From positions 1,623,501-1,687,500 of the forward strand of contig NZ_CP044205.1 in assembly GCF_009498235.1 (NCBI RefSeq): 64,000 bases of DNA, written 5' to 3'. Both the position numbers and the translations under genes were made by a program. Position 1 is the stretch's first letter. Every line of letters begins with the position of its first letter. Source of the DNA: Candidatus Methylospira mobilis. GTDB taxonomy: Bacteria > Pseudomonadota > Gammaproteobacteria > Methylococcales > Methylococcaceae. This document shows positions 50,245 through 59,848 of this stretch, piece after piece. The notes beneath the pieces were generated by a model, which saw nothing but the letters and a program-made list of their open reading frames with translations, had not been told where the DNA came from and ran no database searches.

Positions 50245-52308
50245 TTATTCAGTGGTTTTGCTGTACATGATGAAGTTGAGGTCATCGCCCCAACCCTGCA
50301 CGATCTCCGACTTGCCATCACCATTGAAGTCGCCGACCAACCACGTGACAGCCCCCGCGCCCTGGCCCATGGCGCCTGTCCAGAGGGTCTGGAGTCCTCC
50401 GGCGCCATCACTGCCGTACATGATGAAGTTGAGGTCATCGCCCCAACCTTGGATGATCTCCGACTTGCCATCACCATTGAAGTCGCCGACCAACCACGTG
50501 ACAGCGCCCGAACCCTGGCCCATGGCACCCGTCCAGAGGGTCTTCATCGCGTTGGCACCGTCATTGCCGTACACGATAAAGTTGAGGTCATCGCCCCAGC
50601 CCTGAGCGATCTCCGCGTTGCCATCTCCGTTGAAGTCGCCGACCAACCACGTGGCAGCGCCCGAACCCTGGCCCATGGCACCTGTCCATTGGGTGGCTAA
50701 TCCGCCAGCCCCGTCGCTGTCATACACGATAAAGTTGAGATCAGCACCCCATGCTTGGATGATCTCCGCCTGACCGTCTCCATCGAAGTCCCCGACCAAC
50801 CATTTGACCGCGCCCGAGCCCTGGCCCATGGCGCCCGTCCAGTGGGTCTTAAGCCCGCCAGCGCCATCACTGCCGTACATGATGAAGTTGAGGTCATCGC
50901 CCCAACCCTGCACGATCTCCGACTTGCCATCACCATTGAAGTCGCCGACCAACCACGTGACAGCGCCCGAACCCTCGCCCATGGCACCCGTCCAGAGAGT
51001 CTTGAGCCCGCCAGCGCCATCGCTGCCGTACATGATGAAGTTGAGGTCGTCGCCCCAACCTTGGATGATCTCGGATTTGCCATCGCCATTGAAGTCGCCC
51101 ACCAACCACGTGACAGCGCCCGAACCCTGGCCCATGGACCCCGTCCAGAGGGTCTTGAGTCCGCCGTAGCCGTCACTGCCGTACATGATGAAATTGAGCT
51201 CGTCGCCCCAGGCCTGAACGATCTCGGCTTTGCCATCGCCATTGAAGTCGCCGACCAACCAAGCGACGGCTCCCGAGCCCTGGCCCATAGCGCCCGTCCA
51301 TTCGGAGGAAAGACCACTCGGAACGTGGCCGGCGGGACCTTTCGGGCCACTCTCGACCGACTTGTAGGTGTAGGAGTAGTCACCATAGATGGGAATGGGA
51401 ACGTTGACGGTATCGAGTTCCTTCGTGTATTGGCCCCACCTGGCATCGAAATTCCACCACACCGGAGGTGTGATGTGATGTTCATCATAGGCTGAAAAGA
51501 CGATGTCGAAGTGCCCGGCGATCGAGGCATCGAACTGGGGGCCTTGATCCGCGGTCAGGTCGAACAGGTCAACGTCCAGGTGACCGACCACGTAGTCTTT
51601 GTGGGCGACGCGCTTGTAGTTATGCTGCCCGGCCGATTCATAGTGTGCGTGGGAGTCTCTTGCGACGTAGATGATGGGGTGAAGACCTTGGTAGCTTAAC
51701 GTCGAGGGATCCTGCACCCAGATGGTCAGATCGTGCCGGGAGAGGTAGACCTTCGTGATCTTCCATCCACCGGGCGCGCTGGCATCTCGACCGACGACCA
51801 GGGTCACGTGTTCCCAATCCCCGTAGTGACTGCCACTTTCCTTGAAAAACACTATCTCATCGATGATCGCGCCGAAGGTGATGTGAGCTTTGCCAGGGCC
51901 GTTGTACCCATAAAAGAGCCAAAACTGGATGTTGATGACATCGTCATTGACCCCGCGTTGCACGCAAACCTGCGCTGACGCCCTTTGAAGGTCGCCAAGC
52001 TCAAGACTGTCAGCGATATTGAGCCAGTAGCGGAACGACGTGCTCTTCGCATTTGGATCCGCCTTGGCCTGAACCACAGCGGCGGCCAGCGATTCTCCAG
52101 AGGACACATTCGCGCTACCCAAATCTTTTTCGTTGAACGCATCGTAGTCATCCTCAGCCGATATCAGCCCCCAGTTCAATGAGCAGGCCCCCGTAGCGAG
52201 GAAAGGGATGGGCGCATCGGGAAGGAATTTTTCTTGGGGATGGATTTGAAAAACGGGTCCGTACTGATGAATGATGGAGTTTACTTCTTCAATTGTGATC
52301 GTAGTCAT
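50245..52308 (-). CDS. Vps62-like protein with seven FG-GAP/VCBS-type repeats
   Basis: 687 residues. The N-terminal about 330 residues resemble the Vps62 (DUF946) family of plants, fungi and bacteria: GSHYGDWEHVTLVVGRD and IYVARDSHAHYESAGQHNYK motifs. From about residue 337 there are seven near-identical 51-residue units (WTGAMGQGSGAVTWLVGDFN, GDGKSEIIQGWGDDLNFIMY) with the Ca-binding-like DFNGDGKSE loop of FG-GAP repeats. The last unit is cut to 45. No signal peptide is visible, which is odd for a repeat type usually found outside the cell. Function unknown; a toxin-like or adhesive role has been suggested for related proteins, but nothing here proves it. It stands between an attC-like site and a 700-bp empty region. 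Confidence 0.8.
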   Translation of the reverse strand: MTTITIEEVNSIIHQYGPVFQIHPQEKFLPDAPIPFLATGACSLNWGLISAEDDYDAFNEKDLGSANVSSGESLAAAVVQAKADPNAKSTSFRYWLNIADSLELGDLQRASAQVCVQRGVNDDVINIQFWLFYGYNGPGKAHITFGAIIDEIVFFKESGSHYGDWEHVTLVVGRDASAPGGWKITKVYLSRHDLTIWVQDPSTLSYQGLHPIIYVARDSHAHYESAGQHNYKRVAHKDYVVGHLDVDLFDLTADQGPQFDASIAGHFDIVFSAYDEHHITPPVWWNFDARWGQYTKELDTVNVPIPIYGDYSYTYKSVESGPKGPAGHVPSGLSSEWTGAMGQGSGAVAWLVGDFNGDGKAEIVQAWGDELNFIMYGSDGYGGLKTLWTGSMGQGSGAVTWLVGDFNGDGKSEIIQGWGDDLNFIMYGSDGAGGLKTLWTGAMGEGSGAVTWLVGDFNGDGKSEIVQGWGDDLNFIMYGSDGAGGLKTHWTGAMGQGSGAVKWLVGDFDGDGQAEIIQAWGADLNFIVYDSDGAGGLATQWTGAMGQGSGAATWLVGDFNGDGNAEIAQGWGDDLNFIVYGNDGANAMKTLWTGAMGQGSGAVTWLVGDFNGDGKSEIIQGWGDDLNFIMYGSDGAGGLQTLWTGAMGQGAGAVTWLVGDFNGDGKSEIVQGWGDDLNFIMYSKTTE
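50248..51300 (-). repeat. seven tandem 153-bp coding repeats
   Basis: Six full 153-bp units plus a 135-bp last unit (6 x 153 + 135 = 1053 bp) encode the FG-GAP repeats of the preceding gene. Units 2, 3, 6 and 7 are nearly identical in protein and DNA, so copy number may vary by slippage or recombination. The repeats create long open frames on the opposite strand that are not genes. Confidence 0.95.
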
Positions 52309-53008
52309 AACAAATAAGTCCAGTAACGTTTATGCCCCCTCAATGGACAAGAAGGCCTAGGGGACTATTAACCTTTTTGGTTTGAATGCTACCTATGTTT
52401 GCTAAGGCGCCTAACCGCTCATGGCACAAGCGCCGCCCCCTATCATGCAAAACGCTTGCACCATGAACGGTTTCCCTCACCCAGCCCGCTTCGCGTCCCA
52501 CGGACTGCGTTGCATCGCAGTTCGGCTACGGCGGTGCGCAGCATGTTTCGCAAAATTCCGTCTACGTTCCGAGGGGAGAGGAGGTTAGGTATTCGCTTCG
52601 CGATTTGCACGGTAACCGACAAGCGCCCTTGACCTCTTGCCGACTATATAACCTTACCATATAGATTTCCAGAGGGTTAGCGGTTTTGCCTTGAGACATC
52701 ACCATCAAGGTCCGGGTCTGTTGCGCTATCCCCTGAGTTGCTCTTATTCGGCGTGCCGGTTATGATTTGCACCGCTGTGGCTATGATTGCGTTTTTCATG
52801 CGCTTTATGCGTCTGAGGAAAGTCGGCACCATAAGCGGATTGGATTATCACGGGTATGGAAGGTCAGGCGGAGGATTCTTGCGTAAATCGGTAAAGTCAC
52901 GCTGTAGCCGGTATTGAGCCTATTCATTATCCGGCCAGTTGGATTAACAACCCTTTCCTGCATTACCGGGCGTAGCATGGTGAAAAGGGGGAGGGCCGGC
53001 GAGTTTAG
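52309..53008. other. 700-bp region without a gene
   Basis: No frame here has homology or a sensible ribosome site. It holds copy B of the dispersed repeat (52473-52584) and the promoter side of the leftward Vps62-like gene. The right half (52640-53000) shows no structure that I can name. Confidence 0.5.
52473..52584. repeat. dispersed intergenic repeat, copy B
   Basis: About 112 bp beginning TCCCTCACCCAGCCCGCTTC, related over its whole length to 13062-13173 (between flgE and flgF), with roughly three quarters of positions alike by eye. Ends are pyrimidine-rich (left) and purine-rich (right; GAGGGGAGAGGAGG), so the unit can fold. It is bracketed by GCCTAACC (52409) and GGTTAGGT (52583). Confidence 0.6.
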
Positions 53009-53554
53009 TTACGACTTTATTTGCAACGCCAGTTTAAGCAGCGCCGCCACGCTGAGTGCATCGGTAAGCTCGCCGTCCATGATCATGCGTATTGCTTCTT
53101 CGACCGGCAGCTTGCGCACCGTGATATCTTCGGTTTCTTCGAACGAAGTTTCTCCTTCGCTCAAGTCTTCGGCGATGAAAATGAAGCCCTCTTCGTCGGT
53201 GACCGAGTTGGAGGTGTGCAAGTGCATGAATATTTGCCAATTTTTTGCGCTCAGCCCGGTTTCTTCCTGCAACTCGCGCTTGGCCGCAGCCAGAATATCT
53301 TCTCCTTCCGGCGACCCGCCCATCGGTATTTCCCAGAAGTAGGCGCCGGGAACATAACGGTACTGTCCCACCAGCCAGGTGTTGCCGTGTCCGTCGAGAG
53401 GAATTATGCCGACCGCCTTGTTTTTGAAATGGATGCAGCCGTATAGGCTGGTGCCGCCTGCCGGGTTGCGCACCTGATCTTCGTCCACCCGTATCCAGGG
53501 GTTTTCGTAAATCGGAGTGCGGCTGAGCTGTTTCCAGGCGGCTTTCTGCGACAT
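53009..53554 (-). CDS. NUDIX hydrolase, ADP-ribose pyrophosphatase-like
   Basis: A 181-residue NUDIX enzyme. The Nudix box G-x5-E-x7-REUxEExGU is present as GGSPEGEDILAAAKRELQEE followed by TGL. The preceding VGQYRYVPGAYFWEIPMGG is typical of ADP-sugar pyrophosphatases (NudF/ADPRase type), which clear ADP-ribose and similar metabolites. It is the last gene of a leftward aroK-aroB-hemE unit, 3 bp after hemE. Confidence 0.9.
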   Translation of the reverse strand: MSQKAAWKQLSRTPIYENPWIRVDEDQVRNPAGGTSLYGCIHFKNKAVGIIPLDGHGNTWLVGQYRYVPGAYFWEIPMGGSPEGEDILAAAKRELQEETGLSAKNWQIFMHLHTSNSVTDEEGFIFIAEDLSEGETSFEETEDITVRKLPVEEAIRMIMDGELTDALSVAALLKLALQIKS

Positions 53555-53557
53555 GGT

Positions 53558-54622
53558 TTACTCCCGATGGTATTGGGGGCTGAGTTCATGCACAGCGGCT
53601 ATCATCGCGCCTACATGTTCCGGGTCGATGTCCGGGTGTACGCCGTGTCCCAGGTTGAACACATGCCCTGTGCCGTTGCCGAATCCGGCAAGTATTGCGC
53701 CCACTTCGCGGCGGATAACCTCGGGAGAAGCGTAAAGCGCAACCGGATCGAGATTGCCTTGCAGCGCGACCCTGCCGCCGACGCGGCGGCGCGCATCGGC
53801 GATGGATAACGTCCAGTCCAGTCCCAGTGCGTCGTATCCGCTTTCCGCCATCGCTTCCAGCCACTGCCCTCCGCCCTTGGTAAACAGTATGGCCGGTATC
53901 GACCTTCCGTTGACGGTGCGAGTCAGTTGCGCGCGTATGCGTTGCGCATAATCCAGCGAAAAAGCCTGATATTGCTCCGGGGTCAGGGTTCCGCCCCAAG
54001 TGTCGAACAACATCACCGCATCGGCGCCTGCGGCGATCTGGGCATTCAGATAAGCGCCGACCGCCGTCGCCAGTTTATCCAGCAACTTATGCATCAGAGC
54101 AGGCTCATCGTAGATCATTCGTTTGGCTTTGCGGAAGTCGCGGCTGCTCCCGCCTTCTATCATGTAGGTCGCCAGCGTCCATGGGCTGCCGGAGAAGCCT
54201 ATCAGCGGCGCTTTGCCGCGCAGGTTTTGTTTTATCAAGCGCACGGCGTCGACGACGTAACGCAGTTCGGTTTCAGGATCGGGTATCGGCAGGCGCTGAA
54301 TATCGGCGGCGTTGGCGATCGGGCGCTCGAAGCGCGGTCCTTCGCCTTCGAAAAAGTCGAGCCCCAGGCCCATTGCATCGGGTATGGTCAGTATGTCGGA
54401 AAACAGAATCGCGGCATCCAGAGGAAAACGCTCCAGCGGTTGCAGCGCGACCTCGCAGGCCAGTTCCGGATTGGTGCAGAGCTGCATGAAGCTGCCGGCC
54501 TGTTCGCGCACGCGGCGGTATTCGGGGAGATAGCGTCCGGCTTGCCGCATCATCCAGACCGGGGTGCGTTCGACGGGTTGGCGCAACAGGGCGCGGATAA
54601 AGCAATCGTTGGTGAGTGTCAT
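53558..54622 (-). CDS. hemE: uroporphyrinogen decarboxylase
   Basis: HemE decarboxylates uroporphyrinogen III to coproporphyrinogen III in heme biosynthesis. The 354-residue protein has the N-terminal signature [16 protein letters not shown], the catalytic Asp in [17 protein letters not shown], and [17 protein letters not shown]. It lies between aroB (22 bp) and the NUDIX gene. Complete and unremarkable. Confidence 0.98.
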   Translation of the reverse strand: MTLTNDCFIRALLRQPVERTPVWMMRQAGRYLPEYRRVREQAGSFMQLCTNPELACEVALQPLERFPLDAAILFSDILTIPDAMGLGLDFFEGEGPRFERPIANAADIQRLPIPDPETELRYVVDAVRLIKQNLRGKAPLIGFSGSPWTLATYMIEGGSSRDFRKAKRMIYDEPALMHKLLDKLATAVGAYLNAQIAAGADAVMLFDTWGGTLTPEQYQAFSLDYAQRIRAQLTRTVNGRSIPAILFTKGGGQWLEAMAESGYDALGLDWTLSIADARRRVGGRVALQGNLDPVALYASPEVIRREVGAILAGFGNGTGHVFNLGHGVHPDIDPEHVGAMIAAVHELSPQYHRE

Positions 54623-54644
54623 GAGTGTAATTATGCGTTTTGAG

Positions 54645-55730
54645 TTATGGGCCGCGTCCGTACCAATCGAGCGTCGCTTTCAGCAAAGCGCTGTCCACGG
54701 GTATGGGCAAAGTGGCCTCGCCGATGCGCTTCAGTAAAACCAGGCGCAGATTTCCGTCGATATTTTTTTTGTCAACGGCCATATGCTCGATGAACGCGTC
54801 CGTGTCCACGGTTTGCGGCGGAGTGGTCGGCAGACGCGCGCGTTCGATCAATTTGATGATGCGGGCTACATCGGCGTCGCCGAGCCAGCCCAGCCGCCGC
54901 GATAAATCAGCGGCCTGACATATGCCGATGGCGACGGCCTCGCCATGCAGACAGACGCCGTATCCCATCGCAGTTTCGATGGCGTGGCCGAAGGTGTGTC
55001 CGAGGTTGAGGGCGGCGCGTACGCCGGTCTCCAGTTCGTCTTCGCCGACGACTTCGGCCTTATTGATGCAGGAGCGCTCGACCGCATAGGCAAGCGCTTC
55101 TTCGTCGCGTTGCAGCAGCCGCTCCATGTTGGCTTCCAGCCACTCGAAGAACGGCAGATCGCGGATCAAACCGTATTTGATGATTTCGGCAATGCCGGCG
55201 TAAAGCTCCCGATCCGGCAGGGTTTTGAGCACGGACGTGTCTATCAGTACGTAACGCGGCTGGTGAAATGCGCCGATCATGTTCTTGCCGCGCGGATGGT
55301 TTACGGCGGTTTTGCCGCCAACCGAGGAATCGACCTGGGCCAGCAGCGTGGTCGGGACCTGGATAAAGGGCAGCCCGCGCTGATAGCAGGCGGCGGCGAA
55401 TCCGGCCAGATCGCCGATGACGCCTCCTCCCAGCGCAATCAGCGTGGCGTTGCGGCTATATTGGTTGGCCAGCAGCGTATCGAAAACCTGCATCGCCGAG
55501 TCCATGGTTTTATAGGCTTCTCCATCGGGGAGGATGATCGTATTGACTATGCGCTCGCCCAGCTGCGATTTGACGCGATCGATATATAGCGGCGCAACCG
55601 TCGTGTTGCTGACGATCATGACCTGTTTGCTCAGAAAAGGCGATAACAGATCGCTGCCATCGAGCAGGTCGGACCCGATATGTATGGGATAGCTGCGTTT
55701 GTCTCCCAGGTTGACGTTGAGTGTTTTCAT
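54645..55730 (-). CDS. aroB: 3-dehydroquinate synthase
   Basis: AroB makes 3-dehydroquinate from DAHP in the shikimate pathway, with NAD and a divalent metal. The 361-residue protein has [40 protein letters not shown] and the metal-ligand region [12 protein letters not shown]. The ATG overlaps the aroK stop by 4 bp, the classical aroK-aroB pair. Confidence 0.98.
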   Translation of the reverse strand: MKTLNVNLGDKRSYPIHIGSDLLDGSDLLSPFLSKQVMIVSNTTVAPLYIDRVKSQLGERIVNTIILPDGEAYKTMDSAMQVFDTLLANQYSRNATLIALGGGVIGDLAGFAAACYQRGLPFIQVPTTLLAQVDSSVGGKTAVNHPRGKNMIGAFHQPRYVLIDTSVLKTLPDRELYAGIAEIIKYGLIRDLPFFEWLEANMERLLQRDEEALAYAVERSCINKAEVVGEDELETGVRAALNLGHTFGHAIETAMGYGVCLHGEAVAIGICQAADLSRRLGWLGDADVARIIKLIERARLPTTPPQTVDTDAFIEHMAVDKKNIDGNLRLVLLKRIGEATLPIPVDSALLKATLDWYGRGP

Positions 55731-56263
55731 GGGCGCGGTTCAGGGCTGAATTGGTTAAATGCCGCGAGGATACGGTGTATCGCGGCACGGCTGGAATAAC
55801 GTCCGGTATCGACTGTAAAGTCGGCCAGATCGCGGTAAATGGGGTCGCGATAGCGGTACAGTTCTTCGAGACGCGCTCGCGGGTTTTCCGTTTTCAGTAA
55901 TGGGCGGTTGCTGTCTTTACGCGTCCGGCTCAACTGGGTATCGACATTGCACTGCAGGTAAACGACAAACCCCCTTTCTCGGAGACAGGCCTGATTGGCC
56001 TGCTGAATAATGGCTCCGCCGCCGGTGGCCAGAATAATCGGGCTTTGCAGGGTAATTTCGTCCAGCACTTCGGACTCGCGCTTTCTAAACCCCGGTTCGC
56101 CTTCGTAATCGAAGATCATCGGGATACTGACGCCGGTTTTACGTTCTATTTCCTTGTCGCTGTCGAAAAAGGCGATGCCCAAAGACTTGGCAAGCTGGCG
56201 TCCTATTGTGGTTTTGCCCGCACCCATGGGACCAACCAGAAAAATATTGCCGTTGTGTTTCAT
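55727..56263 (-). CDS. aroK: shikimate kinase I
   Basis: AroK phosphorylates shikimate. The 178-residue P-loop kinase has Walker [30 protein letters not shown] for substrate binding, and GGGAI plus the R-x-PLL lid region ([14 protein letters not shown]). It is first of the leftward aroK-aroB-hemE-nudix set; 130 bp separates it from the TrmH-like gene upstream. Confidence 0.97.
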   Translation of the reverse strand: MKHNGNIFLVGPMGAGKTTIGRQLAKSLGIAFFDSDKEIERKTGVSIPMIFDYEGEPGFRKRESEVLDEITLQSPIILATGGGAIIQQANQACLRERGFVVYLQCNVDTQLSRTRKDSNRPLLKTENPRARLEELYRYRDPIYRDLADFTVDTGRYSSRAAIHRILAAFNQFSPEPRP

Positions 56264-56393
56264 GAAACGGAATCAAAATTTACATCCGGCTATGATAGCA
56301 CGTCGTTTCCTCATGCTATAAGTCTATGCCGTCGGTGGGCGCGTTCAGATCTCCTGGGGCCTGAATAGTTTGCCGCCCGATTCGATTTCCACT

Positions 56394-57299
56394 TTACCGG
56401 CCAGCAGTAGGGGCGAATCGACGCGTCAGTTCGTAGGCAAATATCGCAGCGCTGGCCGAGACGTTCAGCGACTGCATGTTGCCGAGCGCGGGTATGGTAA
56501 CCAGGGTATCGCAGGCTTTTTGGGTGGCTTGCGGCAGTCCGTGCTCTTCGTTGCCCAGTATCAACGCAATAGGGCGAAAAATGCCTCCCAGCGCGGTAAG
56601 CGGTTGCGCCTTGCCGCCGAGACTGGTTCCGACGACATGATAGTAAGGGCGCAGTTTGCCTATGGCGTCGGGAAGATGCTTGATGCGGTCGATGCTGAGC
56701 TCTTCCAGACCGCCTTCGGCGACGCGGTGAGCCGCGTCGGAGATGCCCGACTGTTCCGGATGGTCGGAAAGCGCCAGATGACGGATACCGAAAAAGGCCA
56801 GGCTGCGCGCAATGGCTCCCAGGTTATGCGGGTTGCCGACACCGTCGAGAATAAACAGGTGCTGACCGGCTTTTGCCCAGGATTTCGCTGTTTCGAAATT
56901 GAGATCATATACCGCGCGCGGCATGGCGGCGGCCACTACGCCGCCATGCAGTACGGTTCCGGCTATGCGCGTCAGCTCGTCTTCCTCGACGCAACGGTAG
57001 GGGCGACGGTTTTTTGCCATTTGCGCGCACCACCCGCCGACCTGATGTTTGGCCCGCTCCTCATAATACAGGCGCATCACTCGCAGAGGCTCATGCTTGA
57101 ACAGCGCGCTGACTGCGGCGAACCCGGAAATTTTCGCCAGTTTATCGTGCCAATCCAAATCAGTTGGAACGGCGGTGGCAGGCGCGGGTTCTCCGCCGGC
57201 TTTCTGCTCGGAGGCAGGCGGCTGTTCGGTTTTCAGGCCCCGCGGTTTTGCCTGTGCGCCCCTGTTGGCCGGGCGAGTCGATTTGGAGGGCTGTTTCAT
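56394..57299 (-). CDS. TrmH-family RNA 2'-O-methyltransferase (YfiF-like)
   Basis: A SPOUT enzyme that should methylate a ribose in rRNA or tRNA. The 301-residue protein has a basic, Pro/Ala-rich N-terminal tail (about 1-50) and a substrate-binding domain. Motifs follow: motif 1 LDGVGNPHNLGAIARSLAFF, motif 2 LILGNEEHGLP and motif 3 ALGNMQSLNVSASAAIFAYE. The N-terminal extension fits YfiF better than RlmB. The start overlaps the DUF815 gene by 4 bp. Target not known. Confidence 0.88.
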   Translation of the reverse strand: MKQPSKSTRPANRGAQAKPRGLKTEQPPASEQKAGGEPAPATAVPTDLDWHDKLAKISGFAAVSALFKHEPLRVMRLYYEERAKHQVGGWCAQMAKNRRPYRCVEEDELTRIAGTVLHGGVVAAAMPRAVYDLNFETAKSWAKAGQHLFILDGVGNPHNLGAIARSLAFFGIRHLALSDHPEQSGISDAAHRVAEGGLEELSIDRIKHLPDAIGKLRPYYHVVGTSLGGKAQPLTALGGIFRPIALILGNEEHGLPQATQKACDTLVTIPALGNMQSLNVSASAAIFAYELTRRFAPTAGR

Positions 57300-58204
57300 G
57301 ATTGCTCGGCTTCGTCAATTTTGTCCAGGGCGGCTTGTCCTACATGGTCGCGGGCAAATTGCCAGGCGACGCGGCCGCTACGCGAACCGCGTTCCAGCGC
57401 GAAGCGCAACGCGCCGGCGCGCGCCTGCTCGAACGTATCGTCCGCACCCAGTTGCTGCAGCCAGTAGCGGATAATTTCCAGGTATTCTTCCTGATTGAAG
57501 GGGTGAAAAGACAACCAGAGTCCGAAACGCTCCGAAAGCGATATTTTTTCTTCGACGCTGTCGCCGTGGTGAAGTTCGCATTGATCCTGATTGCCGGGCA
57601 GATAACGCGCCTGCTGGTTTTCGCTCTGAAACTCGGGCAGCAGGTGGCGGCGGTTCGAAGTGGCATAGATCAGTACGTTTCGACCGAGTTCCGCAACCGA
57701 GCCTTCCAACACCGCCTTGAGGGTCTTGTACTGGCCGTCGTTGGCTTCGAACGACAGATCGTCGCAGTAAAGAATGAATTTTTCCGGGCGTTGCGTCAGC
57801 AGGTCGAGTATGTCCGGCAATTCGTGCAGGTGTTGCGGGTCGACTTCGATCAGGCGCAAGCCGGCGCCGGCATATTCATTCAACAAGGCTTTGATCAACG
57901 ACGACTTTCCCGTGCCGCGTGACCCCCACAGCAATGCATTGTTGGCGGGCAGGTCTTGCATAAACTGGCGTGTATTGCGCACCAGCCGGTTTTTCTGGCG
58001 ATCAATGCAACGCATGTCCTCCAAGCGTAACTTTCTGGAAATGCGTAAGCCGCTCAGTTTGCACGGATGCGCCGCGCCGCGCCATTTGAAGGCCAATGCG
58101 CCGTTCCAGTCGACTGCCTGGGGCGGAGGTGGCAGCAGCGTTTCCAGATGGTCTATCAGTGTTTCGGCGCGCTCGAACAGCGCGTCCAGTTTCGTAGTGG
58201 TCAT
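57296..58204 (-). CDS. DUF815 family AAA+ ATPase
   Basis: A cytoplasmic P-loop ATPase of 302 residues. Walker A is LLWGSRGTGKSSLIKALLNE and Walker B is FILYCDDLSF; an Arg-rich sensor region (ATSNRRHLLPE) and the DUF815 core (GLWLSFHPFNQEEYLEIIRY) follow. The function of the family is not established. ATG 58204 (MTTTKLDALFERAETL) is chosen because the upstream extension to 58297 is unlike the family. It diverges from rluE. Confidence 0.87.
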   Translation of the reverse strand: MTTTKLDALFERAETLIDHLETLLPPPPQAVDWNGALAFKWRGAAHPCKLSGLRISRKLRLEDMRCIDRQKNRLVRNTRQFMQDLPANNALLWGSRGTGKSSLIKALLNEYAGAGLRLIEVDPQHLHELPDILDLLTQRPEKFILYCDDLSFEANDGQYKTLKAVLEGSVAELGRNVLIYATSNRRHLLPEFQSENQQARYLPGNQDQCELHHGDSVEEKISLSERFGLWLSFHPFNQEEYLEIIRYWLQQLGADDTFEQARAGALRFALERGSRSGRVAWQFARDHVGQAALDKIDEAEQS

Positions 58205-58308
58205 GTCGATAGCCAGCGATGATTCGGCGCTGATGCAAGAGTGCCGGAGAGAGGGCAAAAGTGTATATTTACCGTATGCTATCCGTTTATTGATCAAACA
58301 GGCAATAC

Positions 58309-58848
58309 ATGCCGCGATTAATTATTTTCAACAAGCCATACGATGTACTGACCCAGTTCACCGATCGAGAAGCGGGCAGGGCGACTCTGGCCGATTATCT
58401 GACAGTGCCGGGATTCTATCCAGCCGGGCGTCTGGATCGCGATAGCGAAGGGTTGCTGCTGCTGACCAACGACGGCGCGTTACAGGCGCGCATCAGCAGT
58501 CCGCGCTTCAAGATGCCCAAAGTCTATCTGGCGCAGGTGGAAGGCATACCGGACGAGAATGCATTGGAACAGTTGCGCAACGGCATACGGTTGCGCGACG
58601 GTCCTACGCGTCCGGCGCAGGCGCGTCTTGTTGGGCCGCCTTCCAATTTGTGGCCACGCGACCCGCCCATCCGTTATCGTGTCAGTATTCCCACCGGCTG
58701 GCTTGAGCTTACGTTGTGCGAAGGCCGCAATCGTCAAGTGCGGCGTATGACCGCCCATGTCGGCTTCCCGACGCTGCGGTTGATACGGTTGAGTATCGGC
58801 GATTGGGCGCTGGGCGATTTGATGCCGGGTCAATGGCGTGCCGAATAA
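58309..58848 (+). CDS. rluE: 23S rRNA pseudouridine synthase RluE
   Basis: RluE makes pseudouridine 2457 in 23S rRNA. The 179-residue protein lacks the S4 domain, as RluE does. The catalytic motif is [18 protein letters not shown] with the Asp of [12 protein letters not shown] and [20 protein letters not shown] are the other family motifs. It is single and divergent from the DUF815 gene. Confidence 0.95.
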   Translation: MPRLIIFNKPYDVLTQFTDREAGRATLADYLTVPGFYPAGRLDRDSEGLLLLTNDGALQARISSPRFKMPKVYLAQVEGIPDENALEQLRNGIRLRDGPTRPAQARLVGPPSNLWPRDPPIRYRVSIPTGWLELTLCEGRNRQVRRMTAHVGFPTLRLIRLSIGDWALGDLMPGQWRAE

Positions 58849-59491
58849 AACGACTGGAAAGCGCCTGCGAAGTGACCAATAAATTAATCTCATAAGAGGT
58901 TTTATTTAACGAATCGATTTGTAGTTTATTTAATTCCAGCAGGGATTGCCGGTATCCGGTCGACAGGGTCGTTACTCCAAATCCATCCTTTCGGCTCCCT
59001 TCGGCTACCGCTCAGGGCAAGCCATGGACTCCGGATTCCGGCATTCCCCCGGATCAAGTCCGGGGCAGGCTTTGCCGGAATGGCGAGTATGTGTTTCTTC
59101 GGCGCGATTTGTGGCCCGGGCCGATTATTTCGTTATTCAGCTTAGTTTTAGAGTCTTTTACAGAAAACGCGTCATTGAAAAGGAACAGCAATGTAATTTT
59201 CGAATGAAACAGCTTTGGACTCTTTCGCGAGCTAAAGCCCGCCCCTGCAGTGGCAGTGCTATGCAACGGTCGCTGAGTAGTTGCATAAATTTAAGATTTT
59301 TCACAATATCCTTCCAGCTATATCCAGGCTCTTCGCCTGTATTATTTCTGTGCTATGATCCTGGCCGAGTCAGGTGTTACGGCATGGAGCCTGGGTTGCT
59401 TGGAATTACCAAAATACGTTCAATTCAGAACCAAAATGATTGCGCAATATTTCGATAAGCCATGACTAGCCGATGCAAGGAGGGTAGTTTA
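58849..59491. other. intergenic region before the CZB gene
   Basis: About 640 bp without a gene that I can support. It includes a nested palindrome at 59036-59082 and a TATGAT -10-like box at about 59355. The rest is AT-rich and looks non-coding. Confidence 0.45.
59036..59082. repeat. nested palindromic repeat
   Basis: Outer arms ATTCCGGCA (59036-59044) and TGCCGGAAT (59074-59082) are perfect inverted repeats. Inside them CCCCGGA (59048-59054) and TCCGGGG (59060-59066) form a second stem. The form is that of a dispersed REP/ERIC-like element found in many proteobacterial genomes. Only one copy is seen in this window. Confidence 0.65.
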
Positions 59492-59848
59492 ATGATAAAT
59501 CTTGATGAAGCGATACAAGCGCATGCGGATTGGAAGAAAAAATTCCGTGTGGCTATACACAAGCAGGAAACCATGGATACGTCTACGATAGCCAAGGACG
59601 ACTGCTGCGTTTTGGGCAAATGGTTGCATGCCGAGGCGAAAAGCCTGTACGCCGATATCGAATCCTATCCGGTACTGGTGAGCCACCATAAAACGTTTCA
59701 TGCCGAGGCAGGCAAAGTCGCCTCCCTGGTGAACACCAAAAAATATGCGGAGGCCGAGCTCGCGCTCGATGCGCATACGCCTTATGGCGTGGCCAGTCAG
59801 GCTGTTGGTCAGGCTATTTACAGATTGCGTAAGGAAGCCGGGCTGTGA
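59492..59848 (+). CDS. free-standing CZB (chemoreceptor zinc-binding) domain protein
   Basis: A 118-residue protein that is a CZB domain alone. CZB domains bind zinc through a 3His/1Cys core and sense zinc or hypochlorous acid when attached to receptors or cyclases. Here the Cys/His motif is CCVLGKWLHAEAKSLYADIE, with a conserved HKTFH downstream and His in AIQAHADWKKKF. The start ATG 59492 has AAGGAGGG 7 bp upstream. It has no membrane or output domain and lies far (27 kb) from the chemotaxis operon, so it may act as a soluble zinc sensor, buffer or partner. Confidence 0.85.
   Translation: MINLDEAIQAHADWKKKFRVAIHKQETMDTSTIAKDDCCVLGKWLHAEAKSLYADIESYPVLVSHHKTFHAEAGKVASLVNTKKYAEAELALDAHTPYGVASQAVGQAIYRLRKEAGL

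Noticed and set aside
50248-51300. CRISPR-like array
   Set aside because: Units are 153 bp, directly adjacent, without spacers, and encode a protein.
50755-51495. Long rightward open frame of 246 codons opposite the Vps62-like gene
   Set aside because: It is the antisense of the 153-bp repeats, whose codon use keeps the other strand open. No ribosome site or homology.
52409-52590. Second attC site bounded by GCCTAAC and GTTAGGT
   Set aside because: The boxes are about 180 bp apart with no paired arms between them, and a dispersed repeat fills the space.
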